A program made the translations under genes and the position numbers. Below the pieces are notes generated by a model. The model was not told where the DNA came from. It searched no databases and was given only the letters and a program-made list of their open reading frames with translations. A stretch of DNA of 64,000 bases from Burkholderiaceae bacterium (GTDB lineage Bacteria > Pseudomonadota > Gammaproteobacteria > Burkholderiales > Burkholderiaceae_F). The stretch covers positions 62,001 through 126,000 of the forward strand of contig JALHMQ010000011.1 of assembly GCA_022843955.1 (NCBI GenBank), written 5' to 3'. Shown in pieces: positions 36,519 to 47,551 of this stretch (position 1 is the first letter of the stretch; every line of letters starts with the position of its first letter).

Positions 36519-36840
36519 GGCTCTTGGCTTCCGAGGGTTACTGCCGGTGTTGTGGTGCTGTTGCGGTGCAATCGGTGTCACAAAAAAGCGTTGCGTAGCG
36601 CCGACGCAGACCGTGAGGAGTCTACACGCCCGGCGTTGTTCGCCGATTTGTCAAGCCCTTTTTGGGCTGTCTCCGGCGCTCGTGCCGCGACTGCGTCGGG
36701 GGAGATGAAAATTTCGTAAGCCGTTGAAATATAGGCAAAAATCATTGCCGATCGGCAACGTGGGGCTAGGCTTTTGGAGGTTGCGTCTCTACAATCCGGC
36801 GCCTTGAAAGCGCTGCGTTTTGCGGTGCACCAGAGTCAAC
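36519..36840. other. Divergent promoter region, aminotransferase / uvrB
   Basis: A 322-bp region with no gene. It contains a perfect 14-bp palindrome (36745-36758) and a possible -10 element TACAAT at 36790-36795 in front of uvrB. I did not find a clear LexA box. Confidence 0.45.
36745..36758. promoter_or_regulatory. 14-bp perfect palindrome upstream of uvrB
   Basis: TTGCCGATCGGCAA reads the same on both strands and lies about 30 bases before a possible -10 element of uvrB. It could be an operator for an unidentified dimeric regulator. Confidence 0.4.
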
Positions 36841-38898
36841 GTGCTGCTGACCTTTTCCAACTCCCCGTTCGAGTTGCTTGAGCCCTTTGAGCCGGCCGGT
36901 GATCAGCCGACGGCGATCGCTCGCTTGGCGGAAGGTGTTGCCGATGGGTTGGCGTTTCAGACGCTGTTGGGCGTCACGGGGTCGGGGAAGACGTTCACCA
37001 TGGCCAACGTCATCGCGCGGACAGGAGCACCCGCAATCGTCCTGGCACCGAACAAGACCTTGGCTGCGCAGATCTATTCAGAGATGCGGGAGTTCTTTCC
37101 CAATAACGCGGTGGAGTATTTCGTCTCCTATTACGACTACTACCAGCCTGAAGCCTACGTCCCATCGCGCGATCTCTACATCGAGAAAGACAGCAGCATC
37201 AACGAGCACATCGAGCAGATGCGGCTGTCGGCGACCAAGAGCCTGCTCGAGCGGCGCGACACGATCATCGTGGCCACGGTGTCGGCGATCTACGGCATTG
37301 GCAATCCGAGCGACTATCACGCAATGGTGATGACCTTGCGTGTTCAGGACAAGTTGAGCCAGCGCGATGTAATTGCCCGGCTCACGGCCATGCAGTATCG
37401 GCGCAACGAAACGGAGTTCACTCGCGGCACCTTTCGCGTGCGCGGCGACACGATCGACATCTTCCCCGCAGAGCACGCGGAACTCGCGGTTCGCATCGAC
37501 TTGTTCGATGATGAAGTGGAGAGTCTTCAGTTGTTCGATCCGTTGACCGGCCGTGTACGCCAGAAGATTCCACGGTTCACGGTTTATCCATCGTCCCATT
37601 ATGTGACGCCACGCCAGACGGTCGTGAAGGCGATCGACGGCATCAAGGTGGAACTCAGGGAGAGGCTCGATCAACTGGTGGCGGCAGGCAAGCTCGTCGA
37701 GGCCCAGCGACTCGAACAGCGCACGCGATTCGACCTCGAGATGCTCAACGAACTCGGCTTCTGCAAGGGCATCGAGAACTACACACGCCACCTGTCAGGT
37801 GCACTGCCCGGCGAGCCGCCGCCGACGCTGATCGACTACCTGCCCGCCGATGCCCTCATGTTCATCGACGAGTCGCATGTCACCGTGCCTCAACTCGGTG
37901 GCATGTACAAAGGCGATCGTTCGCGCAAGGAAACCTTGGTTGATTATGGTTTCCGGTTGCCGTCTGCATTGGACAACCGTCCGCTGCGTTTCGACGAATT
38001 CGAGCGCAAGATGCGCCGCTGCATCTTCGTCTCGGCGACGCCAGCGGACTACGAATTGGCGCGTTCGTCGCAGATCGCCGAACAGGTCGTACGGCCGACC
38101 GGGCTGATCGACCCCCGACTTGAGGTGCGCCCAGCACGAACGCAGGTCGATGACATCCTGGGCGAGATCGGCTTGCGCGTGTCGCGTGGCGACCGCGTGT
38201 TGATCACCACGCTGACCAAGCGGATGGCAGAGGACTTGACCGCGTTCCTATCCGAGCATGGCGCCAAGGTCCGTTACCTGCACTCCGACATCGATACCGT
38301 CGAGCGCGTTGAGATCATCCGTGACCTGCGCGCTGGCGTATTCGATGTCCTGGTGGGCATCAATCTGCTGCGCGAGGGGCTGGACCTGCCAGAGGTTTCG
38401 CTGGTAGCGATCCTCGATGCCGACAAGGAAGGCTTCCTGCGCTCCGAGCGCTCATTGATCCAGACAATTGGTCGGGCCGCCCGGAACTTGAACGGCACCG
38501 CGATTCTCTATGCCGATACGGTGACCGATTCGATGCGCCGAGCCATCGATGAGACCAACCGTCGGCGTGCCAAGCAGATGGCGTTCAATCGTGAGCATGG
38601 TATCGAGCCGCGCGGCGTCAAGAAGGAAGTTCGAGAACTGATCGATGGTGTGTTCGATTCAAGCGCGGCGCGCAAGGCTGCGAAGGACGAAGGCGAGGCC
38701 GTCTCGTACGAGACGATGAGCGAGAAGCAACTGGCGCGCGAGATCAAGAGGCTTGAGAAGTTGATGTTCGAGCATGCCAAGAACTTGGAGTTCGAGAAGG
38801 CTGCCCGGGCGCGCGATCAACTCGCGCAACTGAGGCAGCAGGTTTTCGGTGCCGGTGGCGGAAACGTCACGGCACGGATGACGGAGAAGGCGGCTTGA
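36841..38898 (+). CDS. uvrB: Excinuclease ABC subunit B
   Basis: A 685-residue helicase-like subunit of nucleotide excision repair, which verifies DNA damage handed over by UvrA and recruits UvrC. Visible motifs: '[14 protein letters not shown]', Walker A '[10 protein letters not shown]', beta-hairpin region '[15 protein letters not shown]', motif II '[11 protein letters not shown]', motif VI 'QTIGRAARN', and a C-terminal UVR domain ('[18 protein letters not shown]'). No ATG is available; GTG at 36841 gives a normal N-terminus, while TTG at 36820 would add seven residues. Confidence 0.96.
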   Translation: MLLTFSNSPFELLEPFEPAGDQPTAIARLAEGVADGLAFQTLLGVTGSGKTFTMANVIARTGAPAIVLAPNKTLAAQIYSEMREFFPNNAVEYFVSYYDYYQPEAYVPSRDLYIEKDSSINEHIEQMRLSATKSLLERRDTIIVATVSAIYGIGNPSDYHAMVMTLRVQDKLSQRDVIARLTAMQYRRNETEFTRGTFRVRGDTIDIFPAEHAELAVRIDLFDDEVESLQLFDPLTGRVRQKIPRFTVYPSSHYVTPRQTVVKAIDGIKVELRERLDQLVAAGKLVEAQRLEQRTRFDLEMLNELGFCKGIENYTRHLSGALPGEPPPTLIDYLPADALMFIDESHVTVPQLGGMYKGDRSRKETLVDYGFRLPSALDNRPLRFDEFERKMRRCIFVSATPADYELARSSQIAEQVVRPTGLIDPRLEVRPARTQVDDILGEIGLRVSRGDRVLITTLTKRMAEDLTAFLSEHGAKVRYLHSDIDTVERVEIIRDLRAGVFDVLVGINLLREGLDLPEVSLVAILDADKEGFLRSERSLIQTIGRAARNLNGTAILYADTVTDSMRRAIDETNRRRAKQMAFNREHGIEPRGVKKEVRELIDGVFDSSAARKAAKDEGEAVSYETMSEKQLAREIKRLEKLMFEHAKNLEFEKAARARDQLAQLRQQVFGAGGGNVTARMTEKAA

Positions 38899-39116
38899 GC
38901 GGCGGGACGACTCAAGTCGTGAAGAGGCTTTAGATGCGGCCGGGCGGCCGACAAGCGGGCTGGCAGCGTTTTCTTGAACTTCTGCCCTTCACGCGTGTCA
39001 GCCGGTGGCGGTTGTCGGGACAATTCGGAAAACATGACAACGCGCGGATGAGTTCCGCCGTTGGTCAGTCAACGGGCAGCCAAAACGCGGGCCCGAACCA
39101 GAAAGGCGCGTTCGCT

Positions 39117-39605
39117 ATGACCAAGGTGTTATTTGTTTGCATGGGAAACATCTGCCGCTCGCCGACCGCTGAAGGCGTGTTCCGGAAGATGGTTGTCGAT
39201 GCAGGGCTATCCAACATTGTTCACGTGGATTCCGCGGGGACGCATGCCTATCACGTCGGCGAAGCGCCTGACCTGCGCGCCCAGCAGGCGGCGAAGAAAC
39301 GTGGATACGACCTCGCCGAACTTTCTGCGCGCCAAGTCACGCAGGACGACTTCCGTGACTATGACCTGATCCTGGCGATGGATTGGGAAAATCTGGCGTT
39401 GCTGCAGCAGCAGTGCCCCCGCGCGTTCAAACACAAGCTGCACCTGTTGATGCGGTTTGCCGGCGAGCACGATGCGGCGACCGTGCCGGATCCGTATTAC
39501 GGTGGACCGGAAGGTTTCAACACCGTGCTCGACTATGTTGAAGATGCGTGCCAGGGGCTCATCGATGTTGTGCGTAAGCGTGCCACGATGTACGCGGCAG
39601 CGTGA
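39117..39605 (+). CDS. Low-molecular-weight protein tyrosine phosphatase
   Basis: A 162-residue LMW-PTP. The catalytic loop is VCMGNICRS with Cys8 and Arg14 (C-x5-R), and the general acid is Asp125 in 'VPDPYYGG'. The bacterial enzymes act on phosphotyrosine, for example in exopolysaccharide tyrosine kinases, or on other small phosphoproteins. No tyrosine kinase or polysaccharide gene is nearby. It lies between uvrB and iscR, an arrangement common in Burkholderiales. The ATG matches the family N-terminus exactly. Confidence 0.93.
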   Translation: MTKVLFVCMGNICRSPTAEGVFRKMVVDAGLSNIVHVDSAGTHAYHVGEAPDLRAQQAAKKRGYDLAELSARQVTQDDFRDYDLILAMDWENLALLQQQCPRAFKHKLHLLMRFAGEHDAATVPDPYYGGPEGFNTVLDYVEDACQGLIDVVRKRATMYAAA

Positions 39606-40036
39606 AGCAGTGCCCTTTCGCACGTTGAGTTCGTTCGAAATGAGTCCGCGCGGGGCGTAACCTTCCCCGCCAGGTGGCTCGGCTTCATTCCCCCGAGTCA
39701 ACCTCGCTGCCCTCCGGCTCGGCCCGTTTTGACGCTGCCTAGCAGAAGTCGTTTTGCGGCCAGAGCGGCGTTGGTCAACTGCGCGACCCTGACTGTTGCC
39801 CCAGGCAGGATGTCATCTGGTCCATGCTTGGCGTAAAGCCATCTCTGGAATCCAAGACCGCGTCGCTACCCAAACAATTGTTGACTAAATCAGTTGGAAA
39901 TCGCTACATTCCCGATTGATGCGGTCGGGAATTATTTGAGCGCAGCGTGATCCTACGTGCACGGCAGCAAGGGGCTGCCCGCGCGACCCCACAGCGCTTG
40001 ACCACACTCAGTCATGCACACTCTGAGGCACTCACG
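39606..40036. other. Intergenic region upstream of iscR
   Basis: A 431-bp region without a gene between the phosphatase and iscR. The right half carries the iscR promoter and an overlapping IscR-type site; nothing is recognised in the left half. Confidence 0.5.
39877..39910 (+). promoter_or_regulatory. iscR promoter with IscR type-1 site
   Basis: A 25-bp sequence (39877-39901) containing GACT-AAATC-AGTT fits the IscR type-1 consensus (ATASYYGACTRWWWYAGTCRRSTAT) with about four mismatches. It overlaps the -35 hexamer TTGACT (39881-39886); TACATT at 39905-39910 is the -10 with an 18-base spacer. Holo-IscR binding here should repress the isc operon. Confidence 0.75.
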
Positions 40037-40549
40037 ATGAGACTGACCACCAAGGGCCGCTTTGCGGTAACCGCGATGATCGATCTGGCCCTTCGCCAGC
40101 ACAACGGGCCGGTGACGTTGGCCGGCATCAGTCAGCGCCAGAAGATTTCCCTGTCCTACCTCGAACAACTGTTCGGCCGCCTGCGCCGTCATGAACTGGT
40201 CGAAAGCACGCGCGGGCCGGGCGGCGGGTACACGCTCGGCAAGACGATGGTCGATATCTCTGTCGCCGACATCATCTACGCCGTGGACGAACCTCTTGAC
40301 GCGACGCAGTGCGGCGGCAAGGAAAACTGCGATAACGACCAGCGTTGCATGACCCACGATCTGTGGTCGAACTTGAACCGGGTGATGGTTGATTACCTGG
40401 ATTCAGTGACGCTTCACGATCTGGTGGAGCAGCAAAAGCAGCGCATGGCGCAGCAGGGTGTCAATGTCACGGTCCTGCACGATAATCGCCGCGACGGCGA
40501 GAGACGGTCCAGCCATAGCGGCTCAAAAGAACAGGTTTCCGTCGGTTGA
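40037..40549 (+). CDS. iscR: Fe-S cluster regulator IscR
   Basis: A 170-residue Rrf2-family repressor. The N-terminal winged helix starts '[19 protein letters not shown]'; the cluster ligands C92, C98, C104 and H107 sit at the E. coli positions. In its [2Fe-2S] form it represses the isc operon, apparently through the site in its own promoter. The ATG was chosen over an upstream extension by family alignment. iscS follows after 13 bases. Confidence 0.96.
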   Translation: MRLTTKGRFAVTAMIDLALRQHNGPVTLAGISQRQKISLSYLEQLFGRLRRHELVESTRGPGGGYTLGKTMVDISVADIIYAVDEPLDATQCGGKENCDNDQRCMTHDLWSNLNRVMVDYLDSVTLHDLVEQQKQRMAQQGVNVTVLHDNRRDGERRSSHSGSKEQVSVG

Positions 40550-40562
40550 GGGGAGTGCGTTG

Positions 40563-41771
40563 ATGCAATTGCCGATCTATCTTGATTATTCAGCCACCAC
40601 GCCGGTTGATCCGCGCGTGGTGGACAAGATGATCCCGTACCTGCGGCAGAACTTCGGTAATCCTGCCTCGCGCAGTCACTCGTTTGGCTGGACTGCGGAA
40701 CAAGCGGTCGAGCAGGCGCGTGAACAGGTGGCGACCCTCGTCAACGCTGACCCGCGAGAAATCGTCTGGACCTCCGGCGCAACAGAGTCGATTAATCTCG
40801 CTCTCAAAGGTGTCGCCCACTTCTACAAGGACAAGGGCAAGCACCTTGTCACCGTCAAGACCGAGCACAAGGCGACCCTCGATACGATGCGCGAACTCGA
40901 GCGCGAGGGTTTCTCCGTCACGTACCTGGATGTTCAGGCGGACGGTCTGATCGGTCTCAACGCACTTGAATCCGCTCTGCGGCCCGACACGATCTGCGTG
41001 TCGGTGATGTACGTGAACAATGAAATCGGTGTCATCCAGGACATTCCGGCGATCGGCGAGATGTGTCGTTCGCGCGGCATCGTGTTCCACGTCGATGCGG
41101 CACAGGCGACGGGCAAGGTCGTGATCGATCTCGCATCGCTGAAGGTCGACCTGATGTCGTTCTCCGGGCACAAAACGTATGCGCCTAAGGGCATTGGCGC
41201 GCTTTACGTGCGTCGCAAGCCGCGGGTCCGGCTCGAGGCGCAGATGCATGGCGGCGGGCATGAGCGCGGCTTGCGCTCCGGCACGTTGCCGACGCACCAG
41301 ATCGTCGGCATCGGCGAGGCGTTCCGTATCGCGCAGGCAGAGATGGCCACCGAGAACGAGCGCATCCGCATGCTGCGTGACCGGCTGTGGAAGGGCCTGT
41401 CGCAGATCGAGGAGGTGTATGTCAATGGTGATCTCGAGCAGCGGGTCCCGCACAACCTGAACGTGAGCTTCAATTTCGTCGAAGGCGAGTCGCTGATCAT
41501 GGCGATCAAGGATGTCGCCGTGTCGTCGGGATCGGCCTGCACGTCGGCGAGCCTGGAGCCCTCCTATGTTCTGCGCGCGCTGGGTCGCAGCGATGAACTC
41601 GCTCACAGTTCTATCCGCTTCTCGATCGGTCGGTTCACCACCGAAGAAGAGGTCGACTACACAATCGACCTCCTGCAGCGCAAGGTTGCCAAGTTGCGTT
41701 CGATGTCTCCGCTGTGGGAGATGCACCAGGACGGTATTGATCTGAGCACGGTCCAATGGGCGGCGCACTAG
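40563..41771 (+). CDS. iscS: Cysteine desulfurase IscS
   Basis: A 402-residue PLP enzyme that takes sulfur from cysteine as a persulfide and passes it to IscU and other acceptors. The N-terminus '[16 protein letters not shown]', the PLP lysine K204 in '[10 protein letters not shown]' and the persulfide Cys326 in '[12 protein letters not shown]' are all present. The ATG is preceded by GGGGAG. Position between iscR and iscU is standard. Confidence 0.98.
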   Translation: MQLPIYLDYSATTPVDPRVVDKMIPYLRQNFGNPASRSHSFGWTAEQAVEQAREQVATLVNADPREIVWTSGATESINLALKGVAHFYKDKGKHLVTVKTEHKATLDTMRELEREGFSVTYLDVQADGLIGLNALESALRPDTICVSVMYVNNEIGVIQDIPAIGEMCRSRGIVFHVDAAQATGKVVIDLASLKVDLMSFSGHKTYAPKGIGALYVRRKPRVRLEAQMHGGGHERGLRSGTLPTHQIVGIGEAFRIAQAEMATENERIRMLRDRLWKGLSQIEEVYVNGDLEQRVPHNLNVSFNFVEGESLIMAIKDVAVSSGSACTSASLEPSYVLRALGRSDELAHSSIRFSIGRFTTEEEVDYTIDLLQRKVAKLRSMSPLWEMHQDGIDLSTVQWAAH

Positions 41772-41810
41772 GGCAGACCGGCACAACTACTGAAGATCAG
41801 TGAGGCAGAC

Positions 41811-42218
41811 ATGGCATACAGCGAAAAAGTCATCGACCACTACGAGAACCCGCGCAACGTCGGTTCGTTCGACAAGGGCGACGACGCAGTCGGCACCGGC
41901 ATGGTCGGCGCACCCGCGTGCGGCGACGTGATGAAGCTTCAGATCCGCGTCAACGAGCAGGGCGTCATCGAGGATGCGCGCTTCAAGACGTACGGGTGTG
42001 GCTCCGCGATCGCCTCCAGTTCGCTAGTTACAGAGTGGGTCAAGGGCAAGACGCTGGATCAGGCGATGCAACTGAAGAACACGCAGATCGCCGAAGAACT
42101 TGCGCTGCCGCCGGTCAAGATCCACTGCTCGATCCTCGCCGAAGATGCGATCAAGGCGGCGATCGTCGACTATCGGCAGAAGCACGGCGCGACGGAGCCG
42201 CACAAAGCCGCCGCATAG
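41811..42218 (+). CDS. iscU: Fe-S cluster scaffold IscU
   Basis: A 135-residue scaffold on which IscS-derived sulfur and iron are assembled. The cluster residues C37, C63 and C106 and the adjacent Asp39 are present, as is the LPPVK motif (99-103) recognised by HscA. It starts 39 bases after iscS behind a GAGGCAG box. Confidence 0.98.
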   Translation: MAYSEKVIDHYENPRNVGSFDKGDDAVGTGMVGAPACGDVMKLQIRVNEQGVIEDARFKTYGCGSAIASSSLVTEWVKGKTLDQAMQLKNTQIAEELALPPVKIHCSILAEDAIKAAIVDYRQKHGATEPHKAAA

Positions 42219-42262
42219 TGCGGATGACGGCAGGCTGTTTGCAGGATTGGGAGGACGGGAAG

Positions 42263-42586
42263 ATGGCTGTCACGATGACGGAGCGCGCTGCCAAGCATGT
42301 GGCGGGCTTCCTCGAGAAGCGCGGCAAGGGACTTGGCTTGCGTGTGGGTGTGCGCACGACCGGCTGCTCCGGCATGGCATACAAGCTCGAGTATGTGGAC
42401 GCCGAGAGTCCGGAGGATCAGGCATTTGAGTGCCACGGCGTCAAGGTCTATGTGGACCCGAAAAGCCTTGCGTACATCGACGGCACTGAGCTGGACTTCG
42501 TGCGCGAAGGCTTGAACGAGGGCTTTCAGTTCAACAACCCTCGCGAAAAGGACCGCTGCGGCTGTGGGGAGTCTTTCCGCGTCTAG
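42263..42586 (+). CDS. iscA: A-type Fe-S carrier IscA
   Basis: A 107-residue A-type carrier. The three conserved cysteines C35 ('TTGCSG'), C99 and C101 ('RCGCGESF') match E. coli IscA. It receives clusters from the scaffold and delivers them to [4Fe-4S] targets. A strong hairpin terminator follows 14 bases after its stop, ahead of the hscBA-fdx part. Confidence 0.96.
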   Translation: MAVTMTERAAKHVAGFLEKRGKGLGLRVGVRTTGCSGMAYKLEYVDAESPEDQAFECHGVKVYVDPKSLAYIDGTELDFVREGLNEGFQFNNPREKDRCGCGESFRV

Positions 42587-42600
42587 CGTTTCCGCGATGG

Positions 42601-42636
42601 CAAGCGGCTGCCATTTTGCAGCCGCTTGTCTTTTCC
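42601..42636 (+). terminator. Internal terminator/attenuator between iscA and hscB
   Basis: An 11-bp perfect stem (CAAGCGGCTGC / GCAGCCGCTTG) with a 6-base loop and a following TCTTTTCC tract. It meets the criteria of an intrinsic terminator yet lies inside the isc operon, 18 bases before the likely hscB start. It should lower expression of hscB-hscA-fdx-iscX relative to iscRSUA. Confidence 0.75.
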
Positions 42637-42654
42637 GCCTTCAGCTGCAACTCC

Positions 42655-43185
42655 GTGCCTGCCGCCCTCGATCACTTTGAGCTTTTTGGCCTGACGCCGT
42701 CTTTCGCAGTCGAGCTTGATGCATTGGAGACGGCTTACAAGCGTGTGCAAGCGCAGGTCCACCCTGATCGGTTCGCCACCGGATCGGCCGCGGAGCGCCG
42801 CGTGGCAATGCAATGGGCCACGCAGGCGAACGAGGCATACCGCACGCTGCGCGACCCCGGCAGACGTGCTGCCTATCTGTGCGAGCGGCAGGGCGTTGCC
42901 ATCGACGCCGAGTCGAACACCGCGATGCCTCCCGCATTCCTGTTGCAGCAAATGGCCTGGCGAGAGGCGCTGGACGAGGTACGAGTCGATGGTCGTAGCG
43001 CAGATGAGCTGTTGGCTGAGGTGGAACAGGCGCGTGCCGACACCACCGCTGCGCTGGCACAGGCAATCGATGTCGACGCTGACTACCCGCGCGCCGCGGG
43101 GCTGGTCCGCCAGCTGATGTTCATCGATCGCTTTCGCGCCGAGCCGGCTGCACACAGGGATGTGCACCAGGCGGCGGGGGGTTAG
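42655..43185 (+). CDS. hscB: Co-chaperone HscB (Hsc20)
   Basis: A 176-residue J-protein that brings IscU to HscA and stimulates its ATPase. The opening '[20 protein letters not shown]' and the HPD tripeptide (H36-D38) mark the J-domain; the C-terminal three-helix bundle binds IscU. GTG at 42655 gives the normal family N-terminus; an upstream in-frame TTG lies within the terminator hairpin and is unlikely. hscA starts two bases after its stop. Confidence 0.94.
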   Translation: MPAALDHFELFGLTPSFAVELDALETAYKRVQAQVHPDRFATGSAAERRVAMQWATQANEAYRTLRDPGRRAAYLCERQGVAIDAESNTAMPPAFLLQQMAWREALDEVRVDGRSADELLAEVEQARADTTAALAQAIDVDADYPRAAGLVRQLMFIDRFRAEPAAHRDVHQAAGG

Positions 43186-43187
43186 CC

Positions 43188-45059
<1,872 letters not shown>

Positions 45060-45072
45060 CGACAGACAAGCC

Positions 45073-45411
45073 ATGCCGAAGATCACCGTACTGCCCCACC
45101 CGCAGATCTGCCCGCAGGGCGCGACCATCGAGGCCGTGCCGGGGGAGAGCATTTGCCGCAATCTGCTCGACAACCATATCGAGATCGAGCATGCCTGCGA
45201 GATGTCCTGCGCCTGCACCACCTGCCACGTGATCGTGAAGCAGGGCCTTGCGCAGTTGAACCCGTCAAGCGAGGACGAGGACGATCTGCTGGACATGGCC
45301 TGGGGCCTGACACCGGCCTCGCGCCTGTCTTGTCAGGCGATCGTCGGCGAAGACGATCTGGTGGTCGAGATTCCCAAGTACTCGATCAACCACGCGCGCG
45401 AGAACCACTGA
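45073..45411 (+). CDS. fdx: ISC-type [2Fe-2S] ferredoxin
   Basis: A 112-residue ferredoxin that supplies electrons for cluster assembly. Ligands C42, C48, C51 and C87 sit at the positions of E. coli Fdx, in '[14 protein letters not shown]' and 'RLSCQAI'. It starts 13 bases after hscA, and iscX follows after 16 bases. Confidence 0.97.
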   Translation: MPKITVLPHPQICPQGATIEAVPGESICRNLLDNHIEIEHACEMSCACTTCHVIVKQGLAQLNPSSEDEDDLLDMAWGLTPASRLSCQAIVGEDDLVVEIPKYSINHARENH

Positions 45412-45427
45412 ACGAGGCACGAGACCG

Positions 45428-45622
45428 ATGAAGTGGACCGATACGCTCGACATCGCCATCGCCCTGGTCGAGGCCCACCCTGACATCGACCCCAAGACTG
45501 TGCGCTTCACCGATCTGCATCGCTGGGTGTGCGAACTGGATGGGTTCGGCGATGATCCAAATCGCTCCGGCGAGAAGATTCTCGAGGCGATCCAGATGGC
45601 GTGGATCGACGAGGCGGCTTAG
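45428..45622 (+). CDS. iscX: Fe-S assembly regulator IscX
   Basis: A 64-residue acidic protein starting '[22 protein letters not shown]' in the family style, with '[15 protein letters not shown]' and '[12 protein letters not shown]'. IscX binds IscS and adjusts its activity according to iron. It is the last isc gene; its stop codon lies in a short hairpin. Confidence 0.96.
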   Translation: MKWTDTLDIAIALVEAHPDIDPKTVRFTDLHRWVCELDGFGDDPNRSGEKILEAIQMAWIDEAA

Positions 45623-45630
45623 CTGCCTCG
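45610..45630. terminator. Hairpin at end of isc operon
   Basis: CGAGGCGGCT and AGCTGCCTCG pair over 10 bp with one G-T wobble and a minimal loop, overlapping the iscX stop codon. There is no T-run. It lies between convergent genes. Confidence 0.4.
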
Positions 45631-45683
45631 TCGCGTCGTCAAGGCCGCCCCGTCATGGTTGCGCAGTAGCGCGCAAGGCGCCC

Positions 45684-46238
45684 TCAGGGCCGCAAAATCT
45701 CCAGCAAGTCCACCACCGGTCGCTGATCGCAGTCGATCGTAGCCAGTCGACCGTACGCCGGCTGGTCGACCCGTCCGAAGCGCGCCACCAGCGGATCGTC
45801 CTGATCAAACCGCAGGAATGCATCGGCGACGACTCGTCGCAGGATGCGATGGCGGATCAGGATCTCGCCCAGCGGTGCGCCCGCCGCGGTGATCTCGTCG
45901 CGTACGCTGCCGCCGACCAGGGCGAGGTTGAAGATCATGATGCCGGTCATCACGGGTCGGTCATCGCCCTCGGCAAAGAGGTCGAGACGCCGACCATACA
46001 TGTCGCCCTCGCGTCGAATGCGGTAAGGCAGCACGCGCAAGGCCGCGCCGTGTCTTGCGTTCAACACCTGCGTCATGTGGCCATGGTGGGCCAGCAGGCG
46101 GCGGTACGGTTCCGGCAGGTCATCGGCGTGGATGCTGGCAGCGCGCGGGACCTCGCTGTCGCCGAAGAATGCCAGCATCAGCCGCACGACCTTCGCGGGA
46201 TCGATGGCGGCGGTGCGGTGTACGGCCACGGTCTGCAT
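45684..46238 (-). CDS. Chorismate-lyase-like protein of unknown function
   Basis: A 184-residue soluble protein. The pattern 'LLAHHGHMTQVLNARHGAALRVLPYRI', a Arg-rich middle and 'GAPLGEILIRHRILRR' suggest the chorismate lyase/UTRA-like fold (UbiC superfamily), but not the ubiquinone-pathway UbiC itself. The catalytic role is unknown. It starts 17 bases after the sbtB-like gene on the same strand and ends a long leftward gene string, so it is probably co-expressed with the bicarbonate-transport pair. The start is the ATG at 'MQTVAVHR'; its ribosome-binding site is weak. Confidence 0.65.
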   Translation of the reverse strand: MQTVAVHRTAAIDPAKVVRLMLAFFGDSEVPRAASIHADDLPEPYRRLLAHHGHMTQVLNARHGAALRVLPYRIRREGDMYGRRLDLFAEGDDRPVMTGIMIFNLALVGGSVRDEITAAGAPLGEILIRHRILRRVVADAFLRFDQDDPLVARFGRVDQPAYGRLATIDCDQRPVVDLLEILRP

Positions 46239-46255
46239 GCGAATGCGCCGGGCGC

Positions 46256-46558
46256 TCAGAACTTCTGTGGCCGGAACACGCCAACCTCCGCGGTGAACAA
46301 GGTGACGGCGAAGTTCGGGGCGTAGGTCTGCAGGACGTGCTCGGCCAGCCCGATGGCAACGCTGTCGTCGCAGATCACCTTCATCTCGATCAGCCGATCC
46401 GCATCCCACTGCGCCGCGCGCTCACCGGTTTCGCCGCCGCCGCGCACGTCGTAGATCGTGTAGCCGAGCGCGCCGAACCGGCGTGCATCGCGCACGAGTT
46501 GCTTCTCGAGTGCCGCCTCCGCAATGATGACCAGCAGCTTCTTGGCGTGTGTGAGCAT
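46256..46558 (-). CDS. sbtB: PII-like regulator SbtB
   Basis: A 100-residue PII-like protein with the ferredoxin-like fold: 'KKLLVIIAEAALEKQLVRDARRFGALGYTIYDVRGGGE' as first beta-alpha-beta unit (quoted in parts in the family) and a later 'AVTLFTAEVGVF' strand. In cyanobacteria SbtB binds adenine nucleotides, including cAMP, and controls the bicarbonate transporter SbtA. It lies just downstream of the sbtA-like gene. The ATG was preferred to a GTG four codons earlier because AGGTGA sits nine bases upstream of it. Confidence 0.82.
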   Translation of the reverse strand: MLTHAKKLLVIIAEAALEKQLVRDARRFGALGYTIYDVRGGGETGERAAQWDADRLIEMKVICDDSVAIGLAEHVLQTYAPNFAVTLFTAEVGVFRPQKF

Positions 46559-46618
46559 GTCAGTGTTCACCTGGGTGAGTCGGGAGCCTGGCGGGCGGCG
46601 CGTACGGCATGCTTCATC

Positions 46619-47551
46619 CTAGCCTCCGACCCAGCGCGCCATCATCAGGTACAACGGGATGCCGAGCGTGATGTTGAACGGGAACGTGACCCCGAGTGCC
46701 ATGCCGATCGACAGCGCCGGATTGGCCTCCGGCACGGCGATGCGCATCGCCGTGGGTGCAGCGATGTAGCTCGCACTTGCCGCCAGCGCCGCCAGCAGTG
46801 CCGTACCGCCCAGCGACAGGCCGATCAGATGGCCCACCAAGGCGCCGATCAGGCCCAGGGCGATCGGCGCGACGATGGCGAACACGACCAGGAATGGACC
46901 CGCGCGCCGCAGGTCGCCCAGTCGGCTGCCCGCCACCAGGCCCATTTCCAGCAGGAACAGTGCCAGGACCCCCTTGAACAGGCCCATGAAGAACGGCTCG
47001 ATCGGTGCGATCTGTTGCGGCCCGGCCACCACGCCGATGACGATGCCGCCGAGCAGCAGCAACACGCTCTTGCCGAACACCACTTCATGCGCCAACGGAC
47101 CCCAAGCCACGCGCTGGCGGCCGCCCATGCGGGCGAGCACGATGCCGGCGATGATGCCCGGCGCCTCCATCAGTGCCACCAGCAGCGGCATGTAGCTTTC
47201 GCTCGCGATGTTCTGCTTGAGCAAGTACGACAGCGCGACCGCGAAGGTCACCACCGACACCGAGCCGTAGTGCGCGGCGATGGCCGCGGCATCCGCCCGT
47301 GGCAGCTTGCCCAGTCGGCCGAGGACGGGAAACAGCAGGAACGGGATCAACCCACCGAGGGCCACGGCAGCCAAGGCCTGCGGCAGCACTGCGCCGATCG
47401 GCTGCTGCGCCAGCTCGACACCGCCCTTGATGCCGATCGCCAGCAGCAGATAGATCGACAGTGCCTCGTACATCGACTCGGGCAGTCGCAGGTCGCTCTT
47501 GGCAACCTTCGCCAGCAGGCCCAGCACGAAGAACAGGACGACCGGGTCCAT
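46619..47551 (-). CDS. sbtA: SbtA-type sodium-dependent bicarbonate transporter
   Basis: A 310-residue inner-membrane permease with about ten membrane helices in two inverted halves. The opening 'DPVVLFFVLGLLAKVAKSDLRLPE' and the core 'HYGSVSVVTFAVAL' and 'SASYIAAPTAMRIAVPEANP' are characteristic of the SbtA family (formerly DUF897), which takes up bicarbonate with sodium. It starts immediately after the NUDIX stop codon and is followed by its PII-like partner. No carboxysome or RuBisCO gene is in the window. Confidence 0.88.
   Translation of the reverse strand: MDPVVLFFVLGLLAKVAKSDLRLPESMYEALSIYLLLAIGIKGGVELAQQPIGAVLPQALAAVALGGLIPFLLFPVLGRLGKLPRADAAAIAAHYGSVSVVTFAVALSYLLKQNIASESYMPLLVALMEAPGIIAGIVLARMGGRQRVAWGPLAHEVVFGKSVLLLLGGIVIGVVAGPQQIAPIEPFFMGLFKGVLALFLLEMGLVAGSRLGDLRRAGPFLVVFAIVAPIALGLIGALVGHLIGLSLGGTALLAALAASASYIAAPTAMRIAVPEANPALSIGMALGVTFPFNITLGIPLYLMMARWVGG

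Noticed and set aside
42616-42654. Upstream TTG start for hscB
   Set aside because: It lies inside the terminator hairpin and adds 13 residues absent from the family; GTG at 42655 fits better.
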